Counted from the stretch's first letter, positions 1 to 8,918 are shown. The stretch is DNA of 14,260 nucleotides from RGIG8709 sp045575975 (GCA_045575975.1 JAZNFO010000063.1:1-14260), one strand, 5' to 3'. The notes: a model not told the origin generated them from the sequence alone. Program-made: numbers and translations.

Positions 1-1153
1 ATGCTTTATTAAAAATATTTTTAAACTCTATTTTCTTTATTTCATTCTTTAAATTTTCAAAGGTTTCCTTTGAAACAGCCTCATTATTCAAATAATATTT
101 ATCAGCAGATGATGTAAAAGTATATTTTATGCCATATCCAAATATTTCTGCACCTTTCACATAATCATCGCTAAATGCAAAAAGACTTTTTTCAAGATAA
201 TCAAAACATTCTGTGTTTAAAAACATAAGCTTTGATTTTTCAACAATGTACACTGATTTACTTCCGGGAAGTGAAACATAGAAACTTCCGTCATCTAAAG
301 CATTGCCAATGTATAATGTAAATTTTTTATCATCATATACAACCGTAAGTTCCCCTCTTGCGGCACTGTCAAGTCCATATGGCTTAAAATCCTTGACATC
401 ATCAGAAACAAATTTAGAAATTTTTATTTCAGGAATTGCAAAAAGAACTTCTTTTTCAAACCGCTCATCATCAACTGGCTTTAAATACGGTTTTTCCATC
501 ATATAAGGTGAATCTGAGCCATATCTTTGAATTTCGTCCGCATTTTTCACACGAATGCTCATCTCATTTATTCCGTCTTCATCTTTTATCCTGAAACTAA
601 TAGACTTGAATCTGTTCTCACCGCCCTGGGACAGAGACTTAATATCAGATAGGGCTTTTTCTCTGTAAAAATCCATATTTCTTGATGTCACTTCATAGGC
701 TATCTGAGATATAGAAAAAATTTCATTTTTCTTATTTCTCAAATAGTAATTACTTCCATCCTGAGCCAAAGAGAAAGATGCATCCTTCCAGTCAGTAAGA
801 ATATCCACTTCCGTTGTAAATTTAATAACTTCATCAATTTCTTTTAATTCTCTTCCACGGATACTGCATAATACATTAACAGTATCAAGAATGCTGTTTT
901 TAACAAGCTTTTTATCCTTTAACCTGTTAATTGTCCAATCATTCTCATTATTAATAATAGAATACTCTCCGCTTGAATTCTTTATTTTTATTTCATCAAT
1001 GTTATCTGGACTAAATTTATATATAATCCTGTCACCATTTTGCTTTTCGCTTAAATATTCATTACTAATATACTTATACCCTAAAAAACAACAAATCAAA
1101 ACAAGTAACAAACCCGCTGCAAATAAAATATACCCGGCTGTTTGTTTTTTCAT
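1..1153 (-). CDS. DUF4340 domain membrane-anchored protein (3' end beyond the window)
   Basis: The frame is open from an ATG at 1153 to position 1, giving about 384 residues with no stop, so the C-terminus is outside the window. It starts MKKQTAGYILFAAG and has one hydrophobic membrane segment at about residues 5-25. The rest is a hydrophilic extracytoplasmic region rich in beta-strand-like stretches. Family-type features are an early DWTINRL stretch, NMDFYRE near residue 160 and KPYGLDSA near residue 260. DUF4340 proteins often accompany GldF/GldG-type ABC exporters, but no exporter gene is visible here. The ribosome site AAGGAGG lies in the last codons of aspS, 12 nt upstream, so translation is probably coupled to aspS. 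The molecular role is unknown. The family call comes from recalled motifs and was not searched. Confidence 0.75.
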   Translation of the reverse strand, partial: MKKQTAGYILFAAGLLLVLICCFLGYKYISNEYLSEKQNGDRIIYKFSPDNIDEIKIKNSSGEYSIINNENDWTINRLKDKKLVKNSILDTVNVLCSIRGRELKEIDEVIKFTTEVDILTDWKDASFSLAQDGSNYYLRNKKNEIFSISQIAYEVTSRNMDFYREKALSDIKSLSQGGENRFKSISFRIKDEDGINEMSIRVKNADEIQRYGSDSPYMMEKPYLKPVDDERFEKEVLFAIPEIKISKFVSDDVKDFKPYGLDSAARGELTVVYDDKKFTLYIGNALDDGSFYVSLPGSKSVYIVEKSKLMFLNTECFDYLEKSLFAFSDDYVKGAEIFGYGIKYTFTSSADKYYLNNEAVSKETFENLKNEIKKIEFKNIFNKA

Positions 1154-1165
1154 TCCCTCGCCTCC

Positions 1166-2941
1166 TTAAGCTTCCTCCTTCTTGATAATACTTATACCAA
1201 GTTCTTCAAGTTGTTTTTCATCAACAATATCAGGAGCATTGCTCATAGGCTCAGAAGCGTTCTGAACTTTCGGGAATGCAACAACATCGCGAAGACTTTC
1301 TGCGCCGCACATAATCATTGCAATTCTGTCAAGGCCGAGACCCATACCGCCATGAGGAGCAGCACCATATTTATATGCTTCCACTAAAAATCCGAATTTC
1401 GCTTCTATTTCTTCATCAGTAAGGCCTAAAGCTCTGAACATTTTCTGCTGAAGCTCATAATCATTTATTCTTATAGAACCGCTTGAAAGCTCAGTTCCGT
1501 TTAGAACGAGGTCATATGCCTTTGCAGTAACCTTTTCAGGATTTGATTCAAGATACTGAATACAATCATCATCAGGCATTGTAAACGGATGATGCATAGC
1601 CACATAGCTGTTTGAATCTTCATCATATTCAAAGAATGGAAATTCTGTTATCCATAGGAAGTTAAAGCCTTCTTTAATTATATCAAGCTGTTTTGCAACC
1701 TTAAGTCTAAGAGCACCAAGAGTTGGAAGTGTGACTCTGTCTTTATCTGCAACAATTAGTACAACATCTCCCTTTTCAGCACCTACACGCTCTAAAATAG
1801 CCTCAAGCTCGCCCTCTTTCATAAACTTTGCAAAAGAACAGTTTGGAGCATCTTCCACCCATCTTACGAAAGCAAGACCTTTTCCTCCGATCCCTCTTAC
1901 AAATTCTGTGAGCTTATCAATTTCTTTTCTTGTAAGAGTTGATGCAGCATTCTTTGCACAAATAGCCCTTACAGAACCTCCCGCTTCTATGGCAGATGTA
2001 AACACAGAAAAGTCACAATCTTTAACTAAATCAGAAAGATTTACAATTTCCATATCAAATCTGGTATCAGGCTTATCTGAACCATATCTTTCCATAGCTT
2101 CCTTATATGTGAGTCTTGGAAGCGGTGTAGGAATATCAATATTTAAAACATCACTGAAAAGTCTTTTCACAAAGCCTTCTCCCATTTCAAGAATATCTTC
2201 AACATCAACAAAAGACATTTCAAGATCAATCTGCGTAAATTCAGGCTGTCTGTCAGCCCTTAAGTCTTCATCACGGAAACATCTTGCAAGCTGAATATAT
2301 CTGTCAAAGCCAGAAATCATCAAAAGCTGTTTATACATTTGTGGTGACTGGGGAAGTGCATAAAACTTTCCATTATGAACTCTTGAAGGTATAATATAGT
2401 CTCTTGCACCTTCAGGTGTTGATTTAATCATCATAGGAGTTTCAATTTCTATAAATCCGTTTTCATAGAAATAATCTCTTGCACTTTTCGCAATTTTACT
2501 TCTCATTATAATGTTATCCTGAAGAGGTTTTCTTCTCAAATCAAGATAACGATGCTTAAGTCTTAATTCCTCATTAACATTTGTTTTATCAGTAACTTCA
2601 AACGGTGGTGTCTGGGCTTTTGCTAAGATTCTTAAATCATCAACAAAAATCTCTATATTACCTGTTTTTATAGCATCATTTTTGCTTTCTCTTTCTCTTA
2701 CAACACCCTTTGCCATAAGAACATACTCACTATGACAGCTTGATGCCTTTTCAAAAACGGTTTTATCTGTTGTTTCATCAAATGCAAGCTGAACAATACC
2801 GGTTCTGTCTCTTAAATCGATAAAGATAAGAGTACCCATATCACGGATTTTCTGAACATATCCGCCAACAACAACGGTTTTGCCGACACCTTCAACTTCT
2901 CCGCAATAACAACTTCTTTTTAATCCCTGCATTGTATCCAT
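1166..2941 (-). CDS. aspS: Aspartyl-tRNA synthetase (class II)
   Basis: The 591-residue cytoplasmic enzyme attaches aspartate to tRNA-Asp using ATP. An N-terminal OB-fold anticodon-binding domain spans about residues 20-105 (GGYVQKIRDMGTLIFIDLRD). The class II core follows, with motif 2 at 222-244 (FRDEDLRADRQPEFTQ) and motif 3 at 534-545 (GLGLDRIAMIMC). The bacterial GAD insertion lies at about 300-400. Length matches the usual bacterial enzyme of about 590 residues. The frame extends upstream to 2992 inside hisS. I chose the ATG at 2941 because AGGAGG ends 10 nt before it and the protein then begins like other AspRSs. The ATG at 2932 is too far from that site. The start is only 5 nt after the hisS stop, and the ribosome site overlaps the end of hisS. 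Whether it also charges tRNA-Asn cannot be judged. Confidence 0.97.
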   Translation of the reverse strand: MDTMQGLKRSCYCGEVEGVGKTVVVGGYVQKIRDMGTLIFIDLRDRTGIVQLAFDETTDKTVFEKASSCHSEYVLMAKGVVRERESKNDAIKTGNIEIFVDDLRILAKAQTPPFEVTDKTNVNEELRLKHRYLDLRRKPLQDNIIMRSKIAKSARDYFYENGFIEIETPMMIKSTPEGARDYIIPSRVHNGKFYALPQSPQMYKQLLMISGFDRYIQLARCFRDEDLRADRQPEFTQIDLEMSFVDVEDILEMGEGFVKRLFSDVLNIDIPTPLPRLTYKEAMERYGSDKPDTRFDMEIVNLSDLVKDCDFSVFTSAIEAGGSVRAICAKNAASTLTRKEIDKLTEFVRGIGGKGLAFVRWVEDAPNCSFAKFMKEGELEAILERVGAEKGDVVLIVADKDRVTLPTLGALRLKVAKQLDIIKEGFNFLWITEFPFFEYDEDSNSYVAMHHPFTMPDDDCIQYLESNPEKVTAKAYDLVLNGTELSSGSIRINDYELQQKMFRALGLTDEEIEAKFGFLVEAYKYGAAPHGGMGLGLDRIAMIMCGAESLRDVVAFPKVQNASEPMSNAPDIVDEKQLEELGISIIKKEEA

Positions 2942-2946
2942 ATATC

Positions 2947-4212
2947 TTAATCCTCCTGTGTAGCTACATACTCTGTAAATTCCTTTGAACAAAGTGCTAA
3001 CTCTTTTGTTTCACCGGTTCTCATATTTTTGAATATAGCTTTATTATTATCTATTTCATCGTCGCCAAGCACAACAGAATATTCAGCAAAAATTTTATCT
3101 GCATACTTCATCTGTGCCTTAACACTTCTTGAAAGTAAATCCATCTCTGCTCTTATTCCAGAGTTTCTGAGTTCATAAATATATTTTTGAGCAAAAGCTT
3201 TTGCTTTATCACCTATTGTTGCACAAAAAAGCTTTGGTGCTGTCATTTTATTTTCAATTTTATTCTCATTATTTAAAATAAGAATAAGTCTCTCAAGACC
3301 AACAGCAAATCCAATACCTTCTGCAGGCTTTCCTCCAAGTTCTTCAACCAATCCGCTGTATCGGCCGCCACCGCATACAGTTGATTGTGCCCCTAATGAA
3401 CCTGAAACAAACTCAAAAACTGTCTTTGTATAATAATCAAGTCCACGAACTATGTCAGGGTCAACATTATATTTAATTCCCAGATTCTCAAGACCTTTTT
3501 TTGTTTCCTCAAAATGATTGTTGCATTCTTCGCACAAATAATCAATAATCTTTGGCGCATTCTTTGCAATTTCACTGCAAATTTCTGATTTACAATCAAT
3601 TATTCTTAAAGGATTTTTCTCAAGTCTTTCAAGGCATGTTCCGCAAAGCTTATCTTTATATCCCTCAAAATATTCCTTAAGCTTTTTATTATATTCAGCA
3701 CGACAAACAGGACATCCTATACTGTTGATATTAAGTGTAAAATCTGTTATGCCTGCATTTTTCAAAAATGTGTGTGCAAGAGCAATAATTTCTGTATCAC
3801 AAACAGGTGACTCTGCTCCAAAACATTCAATACCAAACTGATGAAACTCTCTTAATCTGCCTGACTGTGGTTTTTCATATCTGAAACATGGAATTATATA
3901 GAAAAGCTTTGTTGGCTGCGGATTTGCATACAAAGAATTTTCTATATAGCTTCGAACCAGAGTTGCAGTTCCCTCCGGCTTTAATGTTATGCTTCTTCCA
4001 CCTTTATCATTAAAGGTATACATTTCTTTCTGAACAACATCTGTTGTATCCCCCACCCCTCTTTGGAAAAGCTCTGTGTTTTCAAAAACAGGTGTTCTGA
4101 TTTCTCCAAAGCCATAGAGTTCTGCTGTTTCTCTGGCAACATTTTCTATGTGCTGCCAAAGCTTCACTTGAGCAGGAAGAACATCCTCAGTACCTCTCGG
4201 TTTATTTATCAT
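2947..4212 (-). CDS. hisS: Histidyl-tRNA synthetase (class II)
   Basis: The 421-residue cytoplasmic enzyme charges tRNA-His. It opens with the family signature PRGTEDVLP. Motif 2 is at about 110-131 (FRYEKPQSGRLREFHQFG), the histidine-binding loop at 256-268 (RGLDYYTKTVFEF), and motif 3 at about 280-308 (GGGRYSGL and GFAVGLERL). A C-terminal anticodon-binding domain starts near residue 325. The insertion domain carries cysteine pairs at 167/170, 190/193 and 227/230 plus single cysteines at 207 and 212. This Cys-rich pattern also occurs in other Firmicutes HisRSs and may bind a metal, which is an inference. The start lies 19 nt after engB, with AAGGATG as ribosome site in the gap. There is no room for a T-box leader, so expression must come from the upstream operon promoter or a promoter inside engB. 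Confidence 0.97.
   Translation of the reverse strand: MINKPRGTEDVLPAQVKLWQHIENVARETAELYGFGEIRTPVFENTELFQRGVGDTTDVVQKEMYTFNDKGGRSITLKPEGTATLVRSYIENSLYANPQPTKLFYIIPCFRYEKPQSGRLREFHQFGIECFGAESPVCDTEIIALAHTFLKNAGITDFTLNINSIGCPVCRAEYNKKLKEYFEGYKDKLCGTCLERLEKNPLRIIDCKSEICSEIAKNAPKIIDYLCEECNNHFEETKKGLENLGIKYNVDPDIVRGLDYYTKTVFEFVSGSLGAQSTVCGGGRYSGLVEELGGKPAEGIGFAVGLERLILILNNENKIENKMTAPKLFCATIGDKAKAFAQKYIYELRNSGIRAEMDLLSRSVKAQMKYADKIFAEYSVVLGDDEIDNNKAIFKNMRTGETKELALCSKEFTEYVATQED
2952..2957 (-). promoter_or_regulatory. Ribosome binding site fixing the aspS start
   Basis: AGGAGG on the minus strand lies inside the final codons of hisS and 10 nt before the ATG at 2941. It argues against both the longer frame starting at 2992 and the internal ATG at 2932, and suggests hisS and aspS are translationally coupled. 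Confidence 0.8.
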
Positions 4213-4231
4213 ATTGTATCATCCTTTCGAT

Positions 4232-4816
4232 TTAACTAAGTATCATATTTACAGCATCAAGCACCTCATCTCTTCCTGTGCGTTTTTCAGCTGAAAAAGG
4301 AATCAGAACTGAGTCATAGTCAAGCTCTAAAAACTCATATATCTGTGTAAGATTTTTTTCAATTTCTGATTTTTTTAGTTTATCAAGCTTTGTTGCAACA
4401 ACAATTGGTTCATATCCAAAGTTTTTTATCCATTCAAACATCATTTTGTCATCCTGAGTTGGCTTATGTCTTGCATCAACTAAAAGAAATACTCCTTTTA
4501 GATTCTTTCTTTTGGAGAGATAATTTTCAATCATCCCTCCCCATTTCATTTTCTCTTCTTTAGAAACCTTTGCATAACCATATCCGGGCAAATCCACAAA
4601 TCTGTATTTTTTTTCTACCTCATAGAAATTTATTGTGGCAGTTTTCCCAGGAGTAGAACTTGTTCTTGCAAGATTTTTTCTGTTAACCAATGTATTAACA
4701 AGGGATGACTTTCCAACATTTGAACGGCCAGCAAGGGCAATTTCAGGCAAATTTTCAGGAGGATACTGCTCGTATCTTACAGCAGCAACCAACATTTCAC
4801 AATTTATAAAATCCAT
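4232..4816 (-). CDS. engB: Ribosome biogenesis GTPase YsxC/EngB
   Basis: The 194-residue TrmE-Era-like GTPase acts in late assembly of the large ribosomal subunit. All G motifs are intact: G1 GRSNVGKSS at 30-38, a G2 threonine near residue 60 in the TPGKTATINF stretch, G3 DLPGYGYA at 75-82, G4 TKLDK at 142-146 and G5 SAE at 175-177. Length is normal for the family. The ATG is 3 nt after the lon stop, and its ribosome site GGAGGG is formed by the last codons of lon, indicating tight coupling. The lon-engB order is the same as lonA-ysxC in Bacillus subtilis, which supports the assignment. Confidence 0.97.
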   Translation of the reverse strand: MDFINCEMLVAAVRYEQYPPENLPEIALAGRSNVGKSSLVNTLVNRKNLARTSSTPGKTATINFYEVEKKYRFVDLPGYGYAKVSKEEKMKWGGMIENYLSKRKNLKGVFLLVDARHKPTQDDKMMFEWIKNFGYEPIVVATKLDKLKKSEIEKNLTQIYEFLELDYDSVLIPFSAEKRTGRDEVLDAVNMILS

Positions 4817-4819
4817 GTT

Positions 4820-7135
4820 TTAACCCTCCAATGCCACTTTTAATACATCATTTATGTTCTTTGCAAAAATAAATTTAAGTCCCGATTTGATTTTTTCAGG
4901 CAGTTCCTCATAATCTTTTTTGTTTTCTGAAGGAATTATAACTGTCTTAATGCCCATTCTATACGCTGCAAGGGTTTTTTCCCTGAGTCCACCAATAGGA
5001 AGAACCCTTCCTCTTAATGTAATTTCGCCAGTCATGGCAACATCATTTTTAACATTCTTTCCACAAAGTGCAGAAACAATTGCAGTTGTCATAGTTATTC
5101 CGGCTGAAGGTCCGTCTTTCGGAATTGCACCCTCGGGAATATGTATATGAATATCCTTTGTTTTGTAAAAATCAGCTTCAATTTTATATTCTGCCGCATT
5201 TGCCCTGATAAGACTCAGTGCTGTCTTTGCAGACTCTTTCATAACATCCCCGAGATTTCCGGTTAGTTCAAGCTTTCCGGTTCCGTCCATAACATTAACC
5301 TCGATAAACAATGTATCTCCGCCAACCTCTGTCCAGGCAAGTCCGTTTGCAACACCTGTCATTTTTTCTTTGCTTACAGAATCATAAATGTAAATTCTTC
5401 CACCGAGGTAATTCTTCAAAGTTTTTGTTGTAACTGTAATGGACTTTACATCTTTTTCAAGAAATTCCATTGCAGCCTTCCTGCAAACAGTTCTGATAGA
5501 ACGCTCTAAAGCCCTGACTCCGGATTCACGAGTATACCCCTCAATAATAAGCTTTAAAACACTATCTGAAATTTTAAGATCATTAGGTTTTATTCCGGCA
5601 AGCTTTTTCTGTTTTGGCAAAATATATTTCTTTGCAATAATAAGCTTTTCATCATCTGAATATCCTGAAACCTCAACAATTTCCATTCTGTCATATAAAG
5701 GTCTTGGTATATTTTCAACCGAATTTGCAGTTGCTATAAATAAAACATTTGAAAGATCGAATGGAAGCTCAATAAAATGGTCTCTGAATGTCTTATTTTG
5801 TTCAGGATCAAGAACTTCAAGCATTGCAGCCGCAGGATCTCCCCTTAAATCACTTGACATTTTATCAATTTCATCAAGTAAAATAAGCGGATTATTTGAG
5901 CCTGCCTGCTTCATAGCAGCCATAATCCTGCCAGGCATAGAACCCACATATGTTTTTCTGTGCCCTCTGATTTCAGACTCATTCTGGATTCCGCCAAGGC
6001 TGACTCTCACATATTTCCTGCCCATAGCCTCAGCAAGAGAATGGGCAATAGAAGTTTTTCCTGTACCCGGAGGGCCAACAAGGCATAGAATAGACCCACC
6101 AATTTTTCCGGTCAGCTTTTTAACAGCAAGAAGTTCAAGAATTTTTTCTTTAACCTTTTCAAGACCATAGTGGTCTTTCTCAAGTATCACTCTTGCAGCT
6201 TTTATATCAGCATTATCCTCATCATATTTATCCCATGGAAGCTCGAGAACAGCTTCAATATATCCTTCAAGAACAGAATATTCCTGGCTGTGGCTTGGAA
6301 GTCTCTTCAGCTTATCAATTTCTTCCTTAAGCTTTGTTATGGTTTGTTCAGGGAGATTCCTTTCACTGATTTCTTTTAAGAATTTGTCCTGATTTTCTTC
6401 TAGCCCGTCTGCCTCGCCAAGCTCTTCTCTTATCACTTTAATCTGTTCTCTCAAAACATAGTCTCTTTGATTTTTATCAAGGTTGTCCTTTAATTTATCG
6501 GCAACCTCCTGCTCAATTTCAATAATTCTGTTTTCATTTTCCATCATTGAAATAAGCTTTTCTATTCTTACCTGAACATCAAGTTCTTCAAGTATAATCT
6601 GTCTGTCAAAAGGTTTGATAGGAAAATTGGCAGCTGTCACATCTGCAATTTCTCCCGCATCCTCAATTGACATAATTGCAGAAACAAGTTCAGGACTCAC
6701 ATCGTCAAAATGAGAAATATAATCTTCAAGAAGATGCTTAACTCTTCTGACTTGCAGTTCCTCCTGCGTTTCATCCTCAAATGGAACCTCATTCTTCTTA
6801 ACACAACTTATTTTAAAATATTCATTATCATCATAAAACTTTGTAATTTTACCGCGTTCCAAGCCCTCAACAAGTAATCTCATAGTACCGTCAGGCATAC
6901 GAAGAATTTGCTTTATTTCAGCAATAACACCATATATTGACAAATCACTTTTGACCGGATTTTCAATCATAATATCTTTTTGTAATGATAAAAAGACCAG
7001 TCCGCTATTTGTTATTGCGTTTTCTGCTGCAGCAATAGAGATTTTCCGTCCTGCATCAAAATGAACAATCATCCCCGGAAAAATCGTAAGCCCCCTCATA
7101 GGGATAAGGGGTAAAATATATCTTTTGTTTGACAT
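4820..7135 (-). CDS. lon: ATP-dependent protease La (LonA type)
   Basis: The 771-residue soluble AAA+ serine protease degrades misfolded and specific regulatory proteins in the cytoplasm. The N-terminal LON substrate domain runs from about residue 6 to 205 (LPLIPMRGLTIFPGM), followed by a helical linker. The ATPase has Walker A GPPGTGKT at 354-361 and Walker B LILLDEID at 417-424. The protease domain has the nucleophile Ser677 in PKDGPSAG and the dyad Lys720 in GGLREK, 43 residues apart as in E. coli Lon (679 and 722). Nothing is missing. It is the first gene of the probable lon-engB-hisS-aspS-DUF4340 transcript. Its promoter and a palindrome lie in the 68-nt gap after lonB. No CtsR-type heptad repeat and no CIRCE element was seen there. 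Confidence 0.98.
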   Translation of the reverse strand: MSNKRYILPLIPMRGLTIFPGMIVHFDAGRKISIAAAENAITNSGLVFLSLQKDIMIENPVKSDLSIYGVIAEIKQILRMPDGTMRLLVEGLERGKITKFYDDNEYFKISCVKKNEVPFEDETQEELQVRRVKHLLEDYISHFDDVSPELVSAIMSIEDAGEIADVTAANFPIKPFDRQIILEELDVQVRIEKLISMMENENRIIEIEQEVADKLKDNLDKNQRDYVLREQIKVIREELGEADGLEENQDKFLKEISERNLPEQTITKLKEEIDKLKRLPSHSQEYSVLEGYIEAVLELPWDKYDEDNADIKAARVILEKDHYGLEKVKEKILELLAVKKLTGKIGGSILCLVGPPGTGKTSIAHSLAEAMGRKYVRVSLGGIQNESEIRGHRKTYVGSMPGRIMAAMKQAGSNNPLILLDEIDKMSSDLRGDPAAAMLEVLDPEQNKTFRDHFIELPFDLSNVLFIATANSVENIPRPLYDRMEIVEVSGYSDDEKLIIAKKYILPKQKKLAGIKPNDLKISDSVLKLIIEGYTRESGVRALERSIRTVCRKAAMEFLEKDVKSITVTTKTLKNYLGGRIYIYDSVSKEKMTGVANGLAWTEVGGDTLFIEVNVMDGTGKLELTGNLGDVMKESAKTALSLIRANAAEYKIEADFYKTKDIHIHIPEGAIPKDGPSAGITMTTAIVSALCGKNVKNDVAMTGEITLRGRVLPIGGLREKTLAAYRMGIKTVIIPSENKKDYEELPEKIKSGLKFIFAKNINDVLKVALEG

Positions 7136-7175
7136 TTAATTAACATCCTTTAAATACAAATTGTCTATACCTAGA

Positions 7176-7197
7176 ATACCTATGCATACATAGGTAT
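7176..7197. promoter_or_regulatory. Perfect inverted repeat at the lon transcription start (candidate operator)
   Basis: The arms ATACCTATG and CATAGGTAT are exactly complementary and are separated by 4 nt. On the minus strand the repeat begins directly after the lon -10 hexamer, so it covers the expected start near 7191. A further half-site, ATACCTA at 7167-7173, lies in direct orientation 9 bp from the matching arm at 7176. The position suits a repressor site. The absence of a following T-run argues against a terminator. The cognate regulator is unknown. Confidence 0.6.
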
Positions 7198-7226
7198 ATT
7201 ATACTATTTTTCTTTGAAAATATCAA
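7198..7226 (-). promoter_or_regulatory. Sigma-A promoter of lon
   Basis: The -35 TTGATA is at 7226-7221 and the -10 TATAAT at 7203-7198, with a 17-nt spacer. This matches the consensus at 11 of 12 hexamer positions with ideal spacing. The -35 is encoded by the last codons of lonB (Val-Asp-Ile), and the -10 starts immediately after the lonB stop. The predicted start near 7191 leaves a leader of about 55 nt. Confidence 0.85.
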
Positions 7227-8904
7227 CCCCTAAAGCACTAATTGTATTAATATTTTCTGAAATTTTGTGCTTTTCTATGGTTTTTGTTTCTATTCCGTTT
7301 CCAAAAAACAACATAATCACATCTTTAAAGCTGCCTGCAGGAATAATTTCTACATAATTTTTATCAAAATTAATCTCTTTATAATTGTCATAAGGTACAA
7401 TAACCTTCTTAATTCCGGCTTCCTCTGCAGCACTGACTTTAGCAGAAATTTCTCCAACCGGCAAAACATTACCGAAAATTGAAATTTCTCCGGTTAATGC
7501 AATCATGCTATCAACCGGAACATCAAATATTGCAGAATAAACAGCCGTCATTATGGCAATTCCTGCTGATGGGCCATCGACAGGCACACAATTTGGAAAA
7601 TTAATATGGATATTATAATTTTCTTTTTCAATGCCATATAAGGAATAAAGAGCGGTTAGAACATTATTTACAGAAGCAACTATACTGCTTCTCTTTTTAA
7701 GCTTTTGACCGTTTGTTTTAAATTCCTGTTCTTCAATAACTCCGGTCAGAGTTATTTTGCCTGATTTATCATAGACTTTTTTTGCAATAACTTCAATATC
7801 AAGCACAAATCCTTTTCCTTCACTTCCGACTGCAAGTCCATACACTCTGCCGCATCTTGTTTCCGAAACAACCTTTTTTTCATACACTGGCATAAATCTG
7901 CCTGTTTTAACAACCCATTCTACATCCGAAAGCTCCACTTTACATCTTCTTTCCATTAAAGCAATTCCTGATGCAGTTTGAACAATTTTAACTGCATCTC
8001 TTCCGTTTTTAGCATAATCAGAAATAAAGCTTTGAACACATTCATCAGATTCCATGTTATTTTCTTTAAATGCATTTTTAATGATTTTAATTATCTCTTT
8101 TTTATTCAGCTGTTTAAAATAAATTTCAACGCATCTTGAACGCAGCGCCGGCGGAATTTCTTCAGGACTTCTTGTGGTTGCACCTATTAACCTGAAATCT
8201 GCAGGTAATCCATTTTCAAAAATTTCATGTATGTGTCTTGGAATTTCCTTATTTGATGAACTGTAATAGGATGAATCAAAATAAACCCTTCTGTCTTCAA
8301 GCACCTTTAAAAGTTTATTAAGCTCAAGTCCCTGAAGCTCTCCTATTTCATCAATAAACAACACACCACCGTGGGCCTTTGTAACAGCACCGGGCTTAGG
8401 CTGCGGAACTCCTGCCGGACCATAAGCCCCCGCCCCCTGATATATAGGATCATGAACAGAACCAATAAGAGGATCCGCAATACTCCTTTCATCAAACTGA
8501 ATGGTTGTTGCATCTATCTCAATAAATTTTGATTTATCATTAAAAGGAGACTCCGGGTTTTTTATCGCCTCTTTAAGAACAACTCTTGAAGCTGCCGTTT
8601 TCCCAATTCCCGGAGGTCCATATATTAATACATGTTGTGGATTTTTTCCGCAAAGAGCAATTTTTAGTGCTTTTATTCCATCCTCCTGCCCTATAACATC
8701 TGCTATATTCTTCGGTCTCGTCTTCTCGGTCAGAGGCTCAGTTAAAGAAACTTTATTCATTTTCCTCAGTTTCTCCATTTCAACTGTAGAATCTTTATTT
8801 AAACAATTTTTGCTTGAATATTGTCCCTTCAGCATAGTCAGGAAATATAAGCCTATAATAATTGTTATCGCAAACTGAACATATACCATAATATTGTTTA
8901 ACAT
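7204..8904 (-). CDS. lonB: LonB-type membrane-anchored ATP-dependent protease
   Basis: The 566-residue protein closely resembles Bacillus subtilis LonB (about 552 residues). It has no LON N-domain. Instead a single membrane segment at about residues 8-25 (YVQFAITIIIGLYFL) is followed by a short linker. The AAA+ module has Walker A GPPGIGKT at 96-103, a family stretch DPIYQGAGAYGPAG at about 152-165, and Walker B VLFIDEIGEL at 181-190. The protease domain has Ser446 in PVDGPSAG and Lys489, again 43 apart. The frame runs upstream to 9030, but the added 42 residues would cross the preceding gene's terminator. AGGGAG lies 8 nt before the ATG at 8904, and the protein then begins like known LonB. 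In B. subtilis lonB is made in the forespore under sigma-F. I see no clear sigma-F or sigma-A promoter in the 122-nt gap upstream. Confidence 0.93.
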   Translation of the reverse strand: MLNNIMVYVQFAITIIIGLYFLTMLKGQYSSKNCLNKDSTVEMEKLRKMNKVSLTEPLTEKTRPKNIADVIGQEDGIKALKIALCGKNPQHVLIYGPPGIGKTAASRVVLKEAIKNPESPFNDKSKFIEIDATTIQFDERSIADPLIGSVHDPIYQGAGAYGPAGVPQPKPGAVTKAHGGVLFIDEIGELQGLELNKLLKVLEDRRVYFDSSYYSSSNKEIPRHIHEIFENGLPADFRLIGATTRSPEEIPPALRSRCVEIYFKQLNKKEIIKIIKNAFKENNMESDECVQSFISDYAKNGRDAVKIVQTASGIALMERRCKVELSDVEWVVKTGRFMPVYEKKVVSETRCGRVYGLAVGSEGKGFVLDIEVIAKKVYDKSGKITLTGVIEEQEFKTNGQKLKKRSSIVASVNNVLTALYSLYGIEKENYNIHINFPNCVPVDGPSAGIAIMTAVYSAIFDVPVDSMIALTGEISIFGNVLPVGEISAKVSAAEEAGIKKVIVPYDNYKEINFDKNYVEIIPAGSFKDVIMLFFGNGIETKTIEKHKISENINTISALGVDIFKEK

Positions 8905-8912
8905 AATAAAAT

Positions 8913-8918
8913 CTCCCT
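8913..8918 (-). promoter_or_regulatory. Ribosome binding site fixing the lonB start
   Basis: AGGGAG on the minus strand lies 8 nt before the ATG at 8904. It supports this start over the in-frame codon at 9030, which lies upstream of the transcription terminator and overlaps the regulator gene by 4 nt. Confidence 0.75.

Noticed and set aside
4213..4231. A possible T-box leader for hisS-aspS, as in Bacillus.
   Set aside because: The gap to engB is only 19 nt and holds just a ribosome site.
5439..6170. A 243-codon plus-strand open frame inside lon, and similarly 1731-2294 inside aspS.
   Set aside because: These are antisense shadows of strongly conserved genes. The products are serine- and phenylalanine-rich, with no recognisable domain and no ribosome site.
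7136..7203. A CtsR or HrcA (CIRCE) heat-shock operator upstream of lon.
   Set aside because: Neither a GGTCAAA-type heptad repeat nor TTAGCACTC-N9-GAGTGCTAA is present. The palindrome there is different.
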